NCBI GenBank assembly: GCA_002348615.1
Contig: DEBR01000004.1
Span: 17,716-81,715, forward strand
Source of the DNA: Candidatus Saccharibacteria bacterium UBA2951
Lineage (GTDB): Bacteria; Patescibacteriota; Saccharimonadia; Saccharimonadales; Saccharimonadaceae
Reading direction: 5' to 3'
DNA length: 64,000 nucleotides
Shown piece by piece: positions 55,180-63,599 of this stretch. The notes beneath the pieces were generated by a model, which searched no databases, was not told the origin of the DNA, and was given only the letters and a program-made list of their open reading frames with translations. Within the stretch, counting starts at the first letter, position 1. Every line of letters begins with the position of its first letter. The position numbers and the translations under genes are program-made.

Positions 55180-56814
55180 TTAGCGACCGACGTTGACCAC
55201 ATCGGCCGGCACCGCTTTTCTAAAATAGTCGTCGTGACTGACATACAAGATCGCGCCGGAATACTTCCCAAGTGCCGTTTCAAGTTCTTCAATACTCGGT
55301 AGGTCCAGGTGGTTTGTCGGCTCATCAAGAATCAACAGCTGCGGTTCGTTCGCCAGCATGGCGATGATTTGTAGCCGTGCTTTTTGGCCACCTGAAAGCT
55401 TAGCGACCGGAACATGACCGTCAGTTTCCGTAAACAAATAGTCGTGCATCAAGCCACGGATTTTCGTTTCATTTATCTTAAGTTCACGGTCTAAGTACGT
55501 ACGTTCAATCGCGTCCTTCAGCGTCAAGTTAAAGTAATCCGGTGACACTTCTTGTTCATATATTCCAATACGAACCTTCGGATCGAGTGACAGTTCGCCT
55601 TCGAACACGGTTGGTTCGGTAGACCCAAGCAGGCGCTTAATGATCGTCGTCTTACCAGCGCCGTTACGCCCGCGCAGTTCGACCGCTTCGCCTTCACGCA
55701 GGTCTATCGTGATTCCTGCGAATAATGGTTTGTCGTATCCAAGGCTTAGTTTTGATGCCTTGACCAGTACATGGCTCGATCGCGACCCTTCATCTTTAAT
55801 GTCCATCTTGATATTTCTTGATTTGAACTTGGCATACTGGCCAGCAACTTTGTAATTCAGGTTTTCGGCCGACTCGCGGTCAATCCAGAACGTCGGCTTT
55901 TCTTTGGCTTGCAGTTCCGCCAGTTCCGCGCGGGACACTTGCTCCAAACGTTTGAACTTTTGGATCGTCTGGGGGTTTCGCGACTTCTCTTTGAGCCGCT
56001 GGTAGTCGATGACTTTTTGCTTTAAGTTCACGATGCGTTTTTCTATCAGTTCGAACTCATTCATGGCCGTACCGGTCGAGTGGGCGTTCTGTTTTAAGTA
56101 GGCGTCATAATTACCTTTGAAGCTCTGCGACCCACCGTCTTTTAACTCGACGATGCGATCGACCCGCTGTAGGACGTCACGGTCGTGAGTAATCACCAGC
56201 ATGGCTTCAGGCGCTTCCGTCATCCAGTCGATAAATTGTTTCTTGGCTACGAAGTCCATGTGGTTGGTGGGTTCGTCAATCAGTGCCAGGTCAGCCTTAG
56301 AATGCATGACTTTCACGACTTCAACAAGCCGTTTTTGGCCGCCAGACAAGGAAGCGAAAGGCTTGTGTGCGATGTCTGGCAGTTGGAAAGTTTCGAGTTC
56401 GCGTTCTATGTCGCTTTCAATCTGGTAAAAGCCTTTGTCGTCAAACCGCTGCAGTGCGTTCGTATATGCTTCGATCTTTTTCATGTCGTCACCCATGGTA
56501 TCCGGGTAAGTTTCAACGATATGCGACAGCTCACCGTATTCAGGCAGGCCAGCCAGCACATATTGCAGCACCGTTTGGTCGGCTGCACCGTGGTGCTCCT
56601 GTGCTGTCGCGACTACCTGCAAACCTCGTCGGTAGACGATCTCGCCCTCAAAGTCCTTATCAGTTCCTGCCAACATAGCGAACAGCGTACTTTTACCAAC
56701 GCCGTTGCGGCCGATTATTCCAACCTTTTCTTTGTCATCAACTGAAAACTTCACATTAGACATGAGAAGCTTCGGTCCGAATGACTTTTCGGATATGGAA
56801 ATATCGGCAATCAT
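55180..56814 (-). CDS. ABC-F family ATPase
   Basis: About 544 aa with two ABC domains and no membrane part: Walker A GRNGVGKSTLF and GRNGAGKTTII, signatures LSGGQKRLVE and LSGGQKARLQ, Walker B LIDEPTNHMD and ILDEPTNHLD, joined by a basic linker (about 240-330). ABC-F proteins act on ribosomes (EttA-type regulation or antibiotic protection); which one is unclear. Start set at MIADISI, with minus-strand TATACT (56823-56828, extended by TGC) 8 nt upstream. Confidence 0.95.
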   Translation of the reverse strand: MIADISISEKSFGPKLLMSNVKFSVDDKEKVGIIGRNGVGKSTLFAMLAGTDKDFEGEIVYRRGLQVVATAQEHHGAADQTVLQYVLAGLPEYGELSHIVETYPDTMGDDMKKIEAYTNALQRFDDKGFYQIESDIERELETFQLPDIAHKPFASLSGGQKRLVEVVKVMHSKADLALIDEPTNHMDFVAKKQFIDWMTEAPEAMLVITHDRDVLQRVDRIVELKDGGSQSFKGNYDAYLKQNAHSTGTAMNEFELIEKRIVNLKQKVIDYQRLKEKSRNPQTIQKFKRLEQVSRAELAELQAKEKPTFWIDRESAENLNYKVAGQYAKFKSRNIKMDIKDEGSRSSHVLVKASKLSLGYDKPLFAGITIDLREGEAVELRGRNGAGKTTIIKRLLGSTEPTVFEGELSLDPKVRIGIYEQEVSPDYFNLTLKDAIERTYLDRELKINETKIRGLMHDYLFTETDGHVPVAKLSGGQKARLQIIAMLANEPQLLILDEPTNHLDLPSIEELETALGKYSGAILYVSHDDYFRKAVPADVVNVGR

Positions 56815-56849
56815 ATCTGTTAAGTATAGCAGACGACGACGAATGTACA

Positions 56850-56878
56850 TTGACAACTAGTTGAATTTGTGCTATTAT
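56850..56878 (+). promoter_or_regulatory. Consensus-like promoter
   Basis: TTGACA (56850-56855), 17-nt spacer, TATTAT (56873-56878) ahead of the 90-aa membrane protein gene. Confidence 0.78.
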
Positions 56879-56917
56879 TTATATAATCGTCCATATTTTT
56901 CTACGAGAGGAGTGGCG

Positions 56918-57190
56918 ATGCACATCGCTATCGCGACAATAATCAGTGTCGTCGCACTCGTCCTGCTGCGCTTCGTGGCAGGCAGGGCAAAAGCGATCAA
57001 GTTCAGCATTCCCACCTACAACGGCACCTTCTACGGCGCCATCGGCGGCTGGTACATTCCCGCCGCTGCGGTCGTCGCCTGGTATCAGGCGGGTGTTCAC
57101 AGTGTCGGCTGGCTGGTCGTCATCTACTTCGGTCTGATGACCGCTGGCTGGCTGCTCGGACCGTCTCCGGTGAGCGTGCGGAACAACTGA
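56918..57190 (+). CDS. Small membrane protein with SD (cassette-type gene)
   Basis: 90 aa, three hydrophobic helices (residues about 3-20, 42-60, 64-80). GAGAGGAGTGG precedes the ATG at 56918; an upstream in-frame start would include the promoter. Strongly G/C-ending codons. Function unknown. The stop is followed by a long imperfect terminator (CCGCCA/TGGCGG, 57191-57253). Confidence 0.68.
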   Translation: MHIAIATIISVVALVLLRFVAGRAKAIKFSIPTYNGTFYGAIGGWYIPAAAVVAWYQAGVHSVGWLVVIYFGLMTAGWLLGPSPVSVRNN

Positions 57191-57274
57191 CCGCCATGAG
57201 AGGACCGCTGAGATGAGTATCAACCTCACTCGCGTCCGCTCTTGGCGGTTCTTTCATTTGCTATACTTTTTCTA

Positions 57275-58105
57275 ATGACCAAACAACTTAACGACGTCAA
57301 ATATTGGACGTATCATGACTCTGACAAGCCTATTTGTGTACTCATACACGGCTTCACTGGCAGCCACGAAGGTTTTCAATACATCATTCCCGACCTTGAG
57401 AACTTTCATCTCATCGTACCCGACTTACCGGGTTTTGGCGAAAGTGAGCTCACACTCGACGAATTCAGTATTGACGCGCTGGCGCGCAAGGTAAACGATT
57501 TCGTTCGGGCCCTTAATCTAAAGACCTCGCCGTATTTGGTGTCGCACTCAATGGGCGGGCTGGTCGCCGCCAGTATGCTTACTCAAAATCCGGAACTGTT
57601 CCACGAACGCACTGTGTTCATTAGCCCGGTCGCCACAAAGGTACGACGCCTGGATTCCCGTTCGCTCGGAGCGTTCTTGGGCCGTTTGCAGTATTTCGTG
57701 GGAAAGTCCGTGCCGAAAGCCGGACCGAAGCTGGTTAAAAGCCGGCTACTCAGCCGCTTGGCGACGTCATTGATATTGACGACGAACGAACGAGCCATGA
57801 AAAAGACCATTAATGATCACCATTTTAAAAACCTGGACTATATTTCGAGTATCGACTTTTACCACCGGCTGCACATCGATATTAACAAAAAAGGCGCGCT
57901 TGATTACGCCGATGAATTGAATAAAAAGTTCAAACCGCTAATCATTACGGGCGACAAAGACAACGTCACGCCACTTGCGACTGAAATAAAGCTGGCAAAT
58001 GCCTTGAACGCCGACCTGCACGTACTAAACGGCGTCGGCCACCTGCTGCACTACGAGCGACCTACAGAAGTCGCTGCGGCAGTAAATGCGTTTTTGTCGC
58101 GATGA
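57275..58105 (+). CDS. Alpha/beta hydrolase
   Basis: 276 aa. VLIHGFTGSHEGFQ (oxyanion region), LPGFGES, nucleophile elbow VSHSMGGLVA, Asp in ITGDKDNVTP and the final GVGHLLHYERP with catalytic His. Esterase/lipase-like, substrate unknown. TATACT (57262-57267, extended by TGC) lies 7 nt before the ATG. The 3' end overlaps the convergent GT4 gene by 44 bp. Confidence 0.92.
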   Translation: MTKQLNDVKYWTYHDSDKPICVLIHGFTGSHEGFQYIIPDLENFHLIVPDLPGFGESELTLDEFSIDALARKVNDFVRALNLKTSPYLVSHSMGGLVAASMLTQNPELFHERTVFISPVATKVRRLDSRSLGAFLGRLQYFVGKSVPKAGPKLVKSRLLSRLATSLILTTNERAMKKTINDHHFKNLDYISSIDFYHRLHIDINKKGALDYADELNKKFKPLIITGDKDNVTPLATEIKLANALNADLHVLNGVGHLLHYERPTEVAAAVNAFLSR

Positions 58106-59276
58106 CTTGTTGATAGATTTCTTCGAACTGGTCCAATGTGTGGTTCATGTCATGCGTTTTGGCGATCTTTTGGCTTTCTTCGCCAAATTTCGCCCGCAAC
58201 TTGTCGTCTTCGACCAGCATTAATAGTGCGTCGGCAATCCCAGCGTCATCGTCTTTTTCGCATAAGAACCCGTTACGGTCGGTCTGGCACAGTTCATACA
58301 GGGCGCCGGCATTCACCGCGACGACCGGCTTACCGCTAGACATCGCTTCTAGCGCAGCGATACATTGCAGTTCTGCAGGACTTGGCATAGCGAAGATGTC
58401 ACCGACCTTATGTAGCTCGACGATTTCGTCATCCGTGACGCGCCCCGTGAACGTTACATTATTATGAATACCGAGTTCGTATACATAATTTTCAAGCCGC
58501 TCGGCATCTGTCCCACCACCGACGATAAGCAGGTGAACCGGCTTCGTCGTCCGCTTCAGCACCGAGTTGAACGCGTCGATAAGCACGTGTATATGCTTTT
58601 CGCTGTCCAACCGGCCGACATAGTCGATTATCAAACGGTCTTTAGGAATCGAAAACTTCTTATATATGGCATCGCTTGGGGCAGTCGGCTGGAACCGGCT
58701 AAGATCAATACCGTTCGATACCGGCTTTATAGGCACGTCCGGAATATCTTTGCGACCGGTCGTCAGCATGTCAATTGCCGCTTGAGTCGGCATGGTTACG
58801 AAGTCTGCCTTCTTATGGAAGCGCGCGCCGTACTCGGTAATCAGGTAACTCAGCTGTTTGGATACCGGCGCCAACATACGGATATTGTCGAGAAGATTCT
58901 CGGGAATCGCGTGGTTAGTCGTTACGACCGGAATATTGTAGCGCTGCGCGTAGCGCATGGTCGCTTGACCAATACCGAGCAGCATCTGAATATGCACGAC
59001 GTCGGGTTCGAATTCTTCGATGATTTTCTTGACTTCGCGCTGCGGCGCGACCGAGATTCGGAAATTCTGGTACAAAGGGAAGGGAACGGACATGGTACGG
59101 CGAATCAGGTAATTGCCATCGGTTTCTTCGCCGCCACGGCCGGAACGACGCTGACTCGGCGCGATGACCACGACCTCGTGTCCACGGTCAGCCAGTCCTT
59201 TGGCCAGGTTACGGCTAAAGACGGCAACACCGTTGATGGTCGGCCAATGAAGGTCGGCCGCGATGAGGATTTTCAT
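58062..59276 (-). CDS. Family 4 glycosyltransferase
   Basis: 404 aa GT-B fold: ADLHWPTINGVAVFSRNLAK at the N-terminus, DVVHIQMLLGIGQ, VSNGIDLSRF, VGRLDSEKHIHVLIDAF and the donor motif PSPAELQCIAALEAMSSGKP with EX7E. Similar to mannosyl-/glucosyltransferases for glycolipids. Minus-strand TACAAT (59285-59290, extended by TGG) 8 nt before the ATG. Confidence 0.95.
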   Translation of the reverse strand: MKILIAADLHWPTINGVAVFSRNLAKGLADRGHEVVVIAPSQRRSGRGGEETDGNYLIRRTMSVPFPLYQNFRISVAPQREVKKIIEEFEPDVVHIQMLLGIGQATMRYAQRYNIPVVTTNHAIPENLLDNIRMLAPVSKQLSYLITEYGARFHKKADFVTMPTQAAIDMLTTGRKDIPDVPIKPVSNGIDLSRFQPTAPSDAIYKKFSIPKDRLIIDYVGRLDSEKHIHVLIDAFNSVLKRTTKPVHLLIVGGGTDAERLENYVYELGIHNNVTFTGRVTDDEIVELHKVGDIFAMPSPAELQCIAALEAMSSGKPVVAVNAGALYELCQTDRNGFLCEKDDDAGIADALLMLVEDDKLRAKFGEESQKIAKTHDMNHTLDQFEEIYQQVIATKTHLLPQRLL

Positions 59277-59295
59277 ATTGTCTTATTGTACCACG

Positions 59296-59435
59296 GCGAA
59301 GCATGAGTACTTCCAGCTTAATGGGCTGTGATATCCGAGGTCGTACCCAAGGATATCAGCCGAACGCTTGCAACCAGCGCCGCTGGCGCCGGTTGCAAAA
59401 AGTGTGCCATTAAGCTGGAAGTACTCACGCTTCGC
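59296..59435. repeat. 140-bp nested inverted repeat (three-way junction)
   Basis: 29-bp arms, 59296-59324 and 59407-59435, identical as inverted repeat except one position. Between them, GGCTG(TG)ATATCC pairs with GGATATCAGCC (to 59360) and TTGCAACC-A-GCGCC pairs with GGCGC-C-GGTTGCAA (59368-59398). Lies between two divergent glycosyltransferase genes; no ORF, no transposase. Confidence 0.9.
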
Positions 59436-59461
59436 AATATATTCAAGCTATACTACCTTCA

Positions 59462-60547
59462 ATGAAACTGCTTTTTGACGCCCGTTATATCCGCACCGAT
59501 TTTCCGGATGGTATTAGCCGCTATTCAAGCGAGCTGGCCGAGGCGCTTGTCAAACTTCACCCGATCACGTTCATCGTGCAGAGCGACGAACAGGCCGCCA
59601 AACTACCGGTTGGCAGCAAAACGGTCAAAATTCACAGGATAGACTCCTGGCTAGAGCCGTTCACAGCGCTTAGGCTCAACAGATTTGAACCGGATGTCGT
59701 ATTCAGCCCCATGCAGACCATGGGAAGTCTGGGGCGACGCTTCAAACTGATTCTGACGCTGCACGATATGATTTATTACGTTCACCGTGTACCACCGCCG
59801 ACCGCTAAAGGGTTGGTGCGACCGTTGTGGCGCCTGTTCCATATGGCGTATTGGCCGCAGCGGCTCGTACTGAACCGGGCCGATGTGGTCGCGACCGTGT
59901 CGCAGACCGCCCGTACCGAAATCTCGCAGGCTAAGCTGACCAAGCGCCCGCTCATCGTCGTTTCAAACGCGGCCCGTGATTTGACGCCACTTCTGAACGA
60001 GCCGGTAGTCCAGCTCGACACCCCACCGAAAAACCTCGTCTTCATGGGTACGCTGTTGCCATACAAGAACGCTGAAACGCTAATTAAGATGATGAAGTTC
60101 CTTCCCGGTCGCACATTACACCTCTGCAGTAAGGTGTCGCCAACCAGAAAGGCGGAACTCAGCGCGCTCATTCCAGAAGGCGCGGAAGTCGTGTTTCATA
60201 ACGGCGTCAGCGACGAGCAGTATGCGGCACTCCTGGCTAATGACGCCATCATGGTCAGCGCCTCTAAGGCCGAGGGGTACGGCCTACCGCTCGCCGAAGC
60301 CTTGCAGCTCGGCGTACCTGCGGTCGTCAGCGACCGGCCGTTCTTCCGTGAAATAGCAGGTGACGAGGGCGCCATGTTCGCAGACCCTAAAAATCCTGAA
60401 AGATTTGCTGCGGCTGTCCAATCGCTCGATGACATAAAGACACGCCGGCGATTGATAGCTGATGGCAAAAAAGCCGTCGGACGCTTTAGCTGGGACGAAT
60501 CGGCCGCTGTTCTTCTCAAGGAAGCACGTAAACTAACAAGCCACTGA
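59462..60547 (+). CDS. Family 4 glycosyltransferase
   Basis: 361 aa GT-B. LLFDARYIRTDFPDGISRYS, TLHDMIYYVHRVPPP, FMGTLLPYKNAETLIKMM, and the EX7E donor motif SASKAEGYGLPLAEALQLGV. Probably paired with the divergent GT4 in the same glycan pathway. TATACT (59449-59454) lies 7 nt before the ATG and 14 nt after the inverted repeat. Confidence 0.95.
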   Translation: MKLLFDARYIRTDFPDGISRYSSELAEALVKLHPITFIVQSDEQAAKLPVGSKTVKIHRIDSWLEPFTALRLNRFEPDVVFSPMQTMGSLGRRFKLILTLHDMIYYVHRVPPPTAKGLVRPLWRLFHMAYWPQRLVLNRADVVATVSQTARTEISQAKLTKRPLIVVSNAARDLTPLLNEPVVQLDTPPKNLVFMGTLLPYKNAETLIKMMKFLPGRTLHLCSKVSPTRKAELSALIPEGAEVVFHNGVSDEQYAALLANDAIMVSASKAEGYGLPLAEALQLGVPAVVSDRPFFREIAGDEGAMFADPKNPERFAAAVQSLDDIKTRRRLIADGKKAVGRFSWDESAAVLLKEARKLTSH

Positions 60548-60550
60548 CAT

Positions 60551-60584
60551 GCTAAAGCCCCGGATATTTCACCGGGGCCGTAGC
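60551..60584. terminator. Terminator between convergent genes
   Basis: GCTA-AA-GCCCCGG, 8-nt loop, CCGGGGC-CG-TAGC. Confidence 0.75.
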
Positions 60585-60593
60585 ACCTTGTTC

Positions 60594-61421
60594 CTAGCGC
60601 TTGATCACGCGATTAAGTGCGCGCGTGAACGCCGAGTTCCAAACTTCCGGGTCGGCGTCGTAGGCGACGTGCTTGGAATTCACCTGCACGACGTCGAGGT
60701 CGCTAGCGACCCAAGCCTTGGCTGCCGACGGCGAGACGAGCTCGTCGTTCACAGCCTGGACGTAGACGATCTTGTCGAACTCGTTCAGCTGGCTGCTCGA
60801 CGGGTTCTCGCGCGACCGGACGTAGTTCACCTGATCGATATAGTACGTCATGGCGAACGTGCGAGGCTGCTCACCAGTGATTGACCTGGTGAAGTACTTC
60901 CCCCAGGTCACATCCGTGAGCGGTCCGAACCGAAATGCTGTTGCCAGCACCGACACGGCCTTGAGCGGCTGCTTGATGCTTTCGACGCCTCCGGACGGAG
61001 TGCAGACGGGTACCAGGTCGTACTCGACATTGGCCCGCTTGCGCTCCGACAGGCGCGACATCACGTCGAGTGCGTTGTCTGCGCCCAGCGAAGAGCCGAT
61101 GAAGACGACTTGCAGCTGGCTGTCAGTCTGCAACATCTTGGCCAATTTGTCAGCCAGCTGCTCGTGCTCGAACCGGTCTCCCGTTGGGTTGACCAGCCAG
61201 ACGTCACCGAAGTCACGCCATGTGTCGGTCTGCTGTCTCGCAGACCACTCGCCATCTGCCACGAGTCCTGGCAGGTAGACGATCAGGGTGTCGTGGTTTC
61301 GCTTGCCCTCCAGCTTGGTCACCGAGACGTCGCCGTGAAGCAACACTCGGAAACAACCGTCGAACAACGCCACCACGATGACCATCAGGGCAGCGTATGC
61401 CACCCATTGCCACCAGTGCAT
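60594..61421 (-). CDS. Membrane-anchored alpha/beta-hydrolase-like protein (cassette-type)
   Basis: 275 aa. N-terminal membrane helix (WVAYAALMVIVVALFDGCF) then a soluble domain: TLIVYLPGLVADG, VVFIGSSLGADNALDV (GxSxG nucleophile elbow), VQAVNDELVSPSAA (Asp region) and SKHVAYDADPE (His). Faces the outside. AAGGAG Shine-Dalgarno, perfect TTGACA-17-TATAAT promoter (61471-61499, minus strand) and G/C-ending codons distinguish it from neighbours. Confidence 0.78.
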   Translation of the reverse strand: MHWWQWVAYAALMVIVVALFDGCFRVLLHGDVSVTKLEGKRNHDTLIVYLPGLVADGEWSARQQTDTWRDFGDVWLVNPTGDRFEHEQLADKLAKMLQTDSQLQVVFIGSSLGADNALDVMSRLSERKRANVEYDLVPVCTPSGGVESIKQPLKAVSVLATAFRFGPLTDVTWGKYFTRSITGEQPRTFAMTYYIDQVNYVRSRENPSSSQLNEFDKIVYVQAVNDELVSPSAAKAWVASDLDVVQVNSKHVAYDADPEVWNSAFTRALNRVIKR

Positions 61422-61470
61422 CAGGACTCCTTCGCAGGATCGGATTGGAAACGAAAGGTGCTATCTTTAT

Positions 61471-61499
61471 ATTATAGCAAAAAATACTGATTTTGTCAA
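61471..61499 (-). promoter_or_regulatory. Perfect consensus promoter
   Basis: Minus strand TTGACA, 17-nt spacer, TATAAT; drives the hydrolase-like gene. Its -35 overlaps the stop of the upstream kinase gene. Confidence 0.85.
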
Positions 61500-62323
61500 T
61501 TATTCACACACTTTGCGACTAGGGCTATGACCGGTTGGCTCATCTGGTGCTTCGTCTGTTTATCGCTTGTATCTATGGTCGCCATGAAGCGTTCTTCGCC
61601 AATATCGACAGCTGGAATGTCTGGTAGACGGAAGGTAGGCGCTCCTGCTGGCTTAATGATCGGCTGTACGGCCCTCTCGGCGTCCGCCTTGTTACGGGCT
61701 TTGATTTGCTCCACCAGTTCATTGATTTCTTGCTGCTGATGTGAGGTAAGTTCGTCATAACTACGGTTGGCGAAGCCGAGTGTACGCATAGCACCAACAG
61801 TCGCGTCACATACGAAGTACAAGCCCATCACGAAGTCACACAGCCCTTCGCGTTCTAGCATCTGGCCGGTTTCTTCTAGTGCGCGTCCATCAAGCAGAAC
61901 AACATCAAAGCCTTCGGCGCGGGCATCACGCAGCCATTTCTTGAGTAATTCGTCTTTAAACGCCTGGCTGAGCGGCCTTGCTCCGATTTTCGCACTGTCC
62001 GCACCTACCTGGTTGGTATAGAGCAGTGCGTCGCGGTCAGACTTAGACATATGATAGACCTCTTTGACGAACCGAACGCTGGCTTCGGCATTGGCGTCGT
62101 CACCCAAAAAAGCGTCAATTGCTACCGGGTCATCAAGATTTACCCCGGCACGCGCTGCAGCCACGACCAAGCAGCGGAACACCTGGCCGGCGTCGATAAG
62201 CATAACGTGGTGACCATACGTGTCGCGCAGAGCGTCCTTGGTCGCTTGAACGATAGTACCCTTGCCGCTACGGGCTTCGCCGTCGAACGTGATAAGTTTT
62301 GGCACCGGGTTCGTCATAGACAT
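61496..62323 (-). CDS. (d)CMP kinase-like P-loop kinase
   Basis: 275 aa. FDGEARSGKGTIVQATKDAL is a cytidylate-kinase-type P-loop; IDAGQVFRCLVVAA resembles the CMP-binding region, and VVLLDGRALEETG plus ADAERAVQPIIKP sit where Cmk has DGRD and the Arg-rich lid (usually DR-DR-R). Lid arginines are fewer, so nucleotide specificity is open. Minus-strand TATAGT (62332-62337, extended by TGT) 8 nt before the ATG. Confidence 0.75.
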   Translation of the reverse strand: MSMTNPVPKLITFDGEARSGKGTIVQATKDALRDTYGHHVMLIDAGQVFRCLVVAAARAGVNLDDPVAIDAFLGDDANAEASVRFVKEVYHMSKSDRDALLYTNQVGADSAKIGARPLSQAFKDELLKKWLRDARAEGFDVVLLDGRALEETGQMLEREGLCDFVMGLYFVCDATVGAMRTLGFANRSYDELTSHQQQEINELVEQIKARNKADAERAVQPIIKPAGAPTFRLPDIPAVDIGEERFMATIDTSDKQTKHQMSQPVIALVAKCVNN

Positions 62324-62369
62324 TCCAACCGACTATAACAGAGCCCTTGCATAACTTCAAAAATGACGA

Positions 62370-62406
62370 AGCCGCCCGTTCCTCCGCGTAGAGTACTTGG
62401 GCGGCT
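62370..62406 (-). terminator. Terminator of the phosphatidyltransferase gene
   Basis: Minus strand AGCCGCCC, 21-nt loop, GGGCGGCT then TCGTCATTTTT. Confidence 0.75.
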
Positions 62407-62414
62407 CAGCCGAT

Positions 62415-62987
62415 CTACCGGATTGGTTCGTACGTCGGGTCATCCCTGAAGGTCGCGTGATCCCACTTGAGTCGAAGCAAGATGATCGCCATAACTCCAT
62501 AGAGGATGAACCATAGCCCCCACCGGTCAGTCGCAAGCACTGTCAGCCACAAGAGCGCCGTAGCTAGTTGGGCCCCGAAGAACCAACGATAGAAGAGGTC
62601 GAGTGCCAGCGCCCAGCGCAGGCTGCTCTTCTTCTTCATATCGATGACCCAAATGCACAGTCGGGAAATCACGACGTTGCCGACCATGATGGCGACTGCT
62701 AGCAGCCAGTGCAGCTGTGTGAATAGTAAACCGACCATTACGCCAGCGACCAATGTCGCATCCGCGAGGTTATCCCACGCGTCTGGGTTTTTACGCCAGA
62801 ACAGATGCTCGTTCTCGAGTTTCGTGTAGGGCCAGCGCCTTGCGACCATGCCGTCGAACGCATCGCTCAGGATGCCTGCAGCGAACAGCACTGTAGCGGC
62901 TTGCCAGTGATTCTGGATGCAGAAGAGTGCGACCAGAGGACCGGCGATGAGACGAAACAGTGTAAGGATATCAGCCAGATACCTCAT
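62415..62987 (-). CDS. CDP-alcohol phosphatidyltransferase-like protein (cassette-type)
   Basis: 190 aa, about six helices. First half-motif SDAFDGMVARR (D42-x2-D45-G-x2-A-R) is intact; the second, D72-x3-D76 in PDAWDNLAD, is present, but the Gly four residues before D72 is Pro and the spacer after AR is about 17 instead of 8. Would transfer phosphoalcohol head groups to lipids. GGAAGGTGA Shine-Dalgarno, TTGACC-16-TATTAT promoter (63023-63050) and G/C-ending codons. Confidence 0.8.
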   Translation of the reverse strand: MRYLADILTLFRLIAGPLVALFCIQNHWQAATVLFAAGILSDAFDGMVARRWPYTKLENEHLFWRKNPDAWDNLADATLVAGVMVGLLFTQLHWLLAVAIMVGNVVISRLCIWVIDMKKKSSLRWALALDLFYRWFFGAQLATALLWLTVLATDRWGLWFILYGVMAIILLRLKWDHATFRDDPTYEPIR

Positions 62988-63022
62988 GATTCACCTTCCT
63001 GTAGAAACGAGCTGATAATTAT

Positions 63023-63050
63023 ATAATACCATTTTTTTATTTTTGGTCAA
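63023..63050 (-). promoter_or_regulatory. Promoter of the phosphatidyltransferase gene
   Basis: Minus strand TTGACC, 16-nt spacer, TATTAT, with an A-rich spacer. Confidence 0.65.
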
Positions 63051-63079
63051 TATCCTTCATCTGTTACAATGAAGTGGTT

Positions 63080-63556
63080 ATGGCCAAGAAGCAGTCCAAA
63101 TCAAAAGCTGCGGGTCCGATTGTCAATCGTCGGGCCAGGTTTGATTATGACTTGGGCGATGAAATTATCGCGGGCCTTAGTCTTACAGGGCCGGAAACCC
63201 GTGCCGCGCGTGACGGCCACGTTCAATTAAAAGGCTCGTTCGTAAGTCTGAAAGACAATGAACTATGGCTTAACAATGCGAGCTTCAGTCTGAAAATGAA
63301 CGAAAAGGGAAGTACCAATGCCCGCACTGTCGACACTAGTCCGAAGAAGCTGCTAGCACACCGCAAACAGATTGACGCCTTCACCGAGAAAAAGCAGCAA
63401 GGTATGACGATCGTGCCAACGAAGCTACTGACGACTGGTCGGCACATCAAGCTTATTATCGCCCTAGGAAAAGGAAAGAAGCGTTACGACAAACGCGAGA
63501 CCCTGAAGCGCCGCGACCAAGAGCGTGAAGCACGTCGCAGCATGGCGCAGCGATAA
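63080..63556 (+). CDS. smpB: SsrA-binding protein SmpB
   Basis: 158 aa. VNRRARFDYDLGDEIIAGLS, LTGPETRAARDGHVQLKGSF, KKLLAHRKQIDAFTEKKQQG, MTIVPTKLL and a basic RRDQEREARRS tail. Binds tmRNA and brings it to stalled ribosomes. TACAAT (63064-63069, extended by TGT) 10 nt before the ATG; an in-frame GTG 6 nt earlier is possible. Confidence 0.97.
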   Translation: MAKKQSKSKAAGPIVNRRARFDYDLGDEIIAGLSLTGPETRAARDGHVQLKGSFVSLKDNELWLNNASFSLKMNEKGSTNARTVDTSPKKLLAHRKQIDAFTEKKQQGMTIVPTKLLTTGRHIKLIIALGKGKKRYDKRETLKRRDQEREARRSMAQR

Positions 63557-63564
63557 CATTACTA

Positions 63565-63593
63565 TTGACAATACTGCATCAATGTCCTATAAT
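63565..63593 (+). promoter_or_regulatory. Perfect consensus sigma70 promoter
   Basis: TTGACA (63565-63570), 17-nt spacer, TATAAT (63588-63593). One of two perfect promoters found here. Confidence 0.9.
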
Positions 63594-63599
63594 GACATT

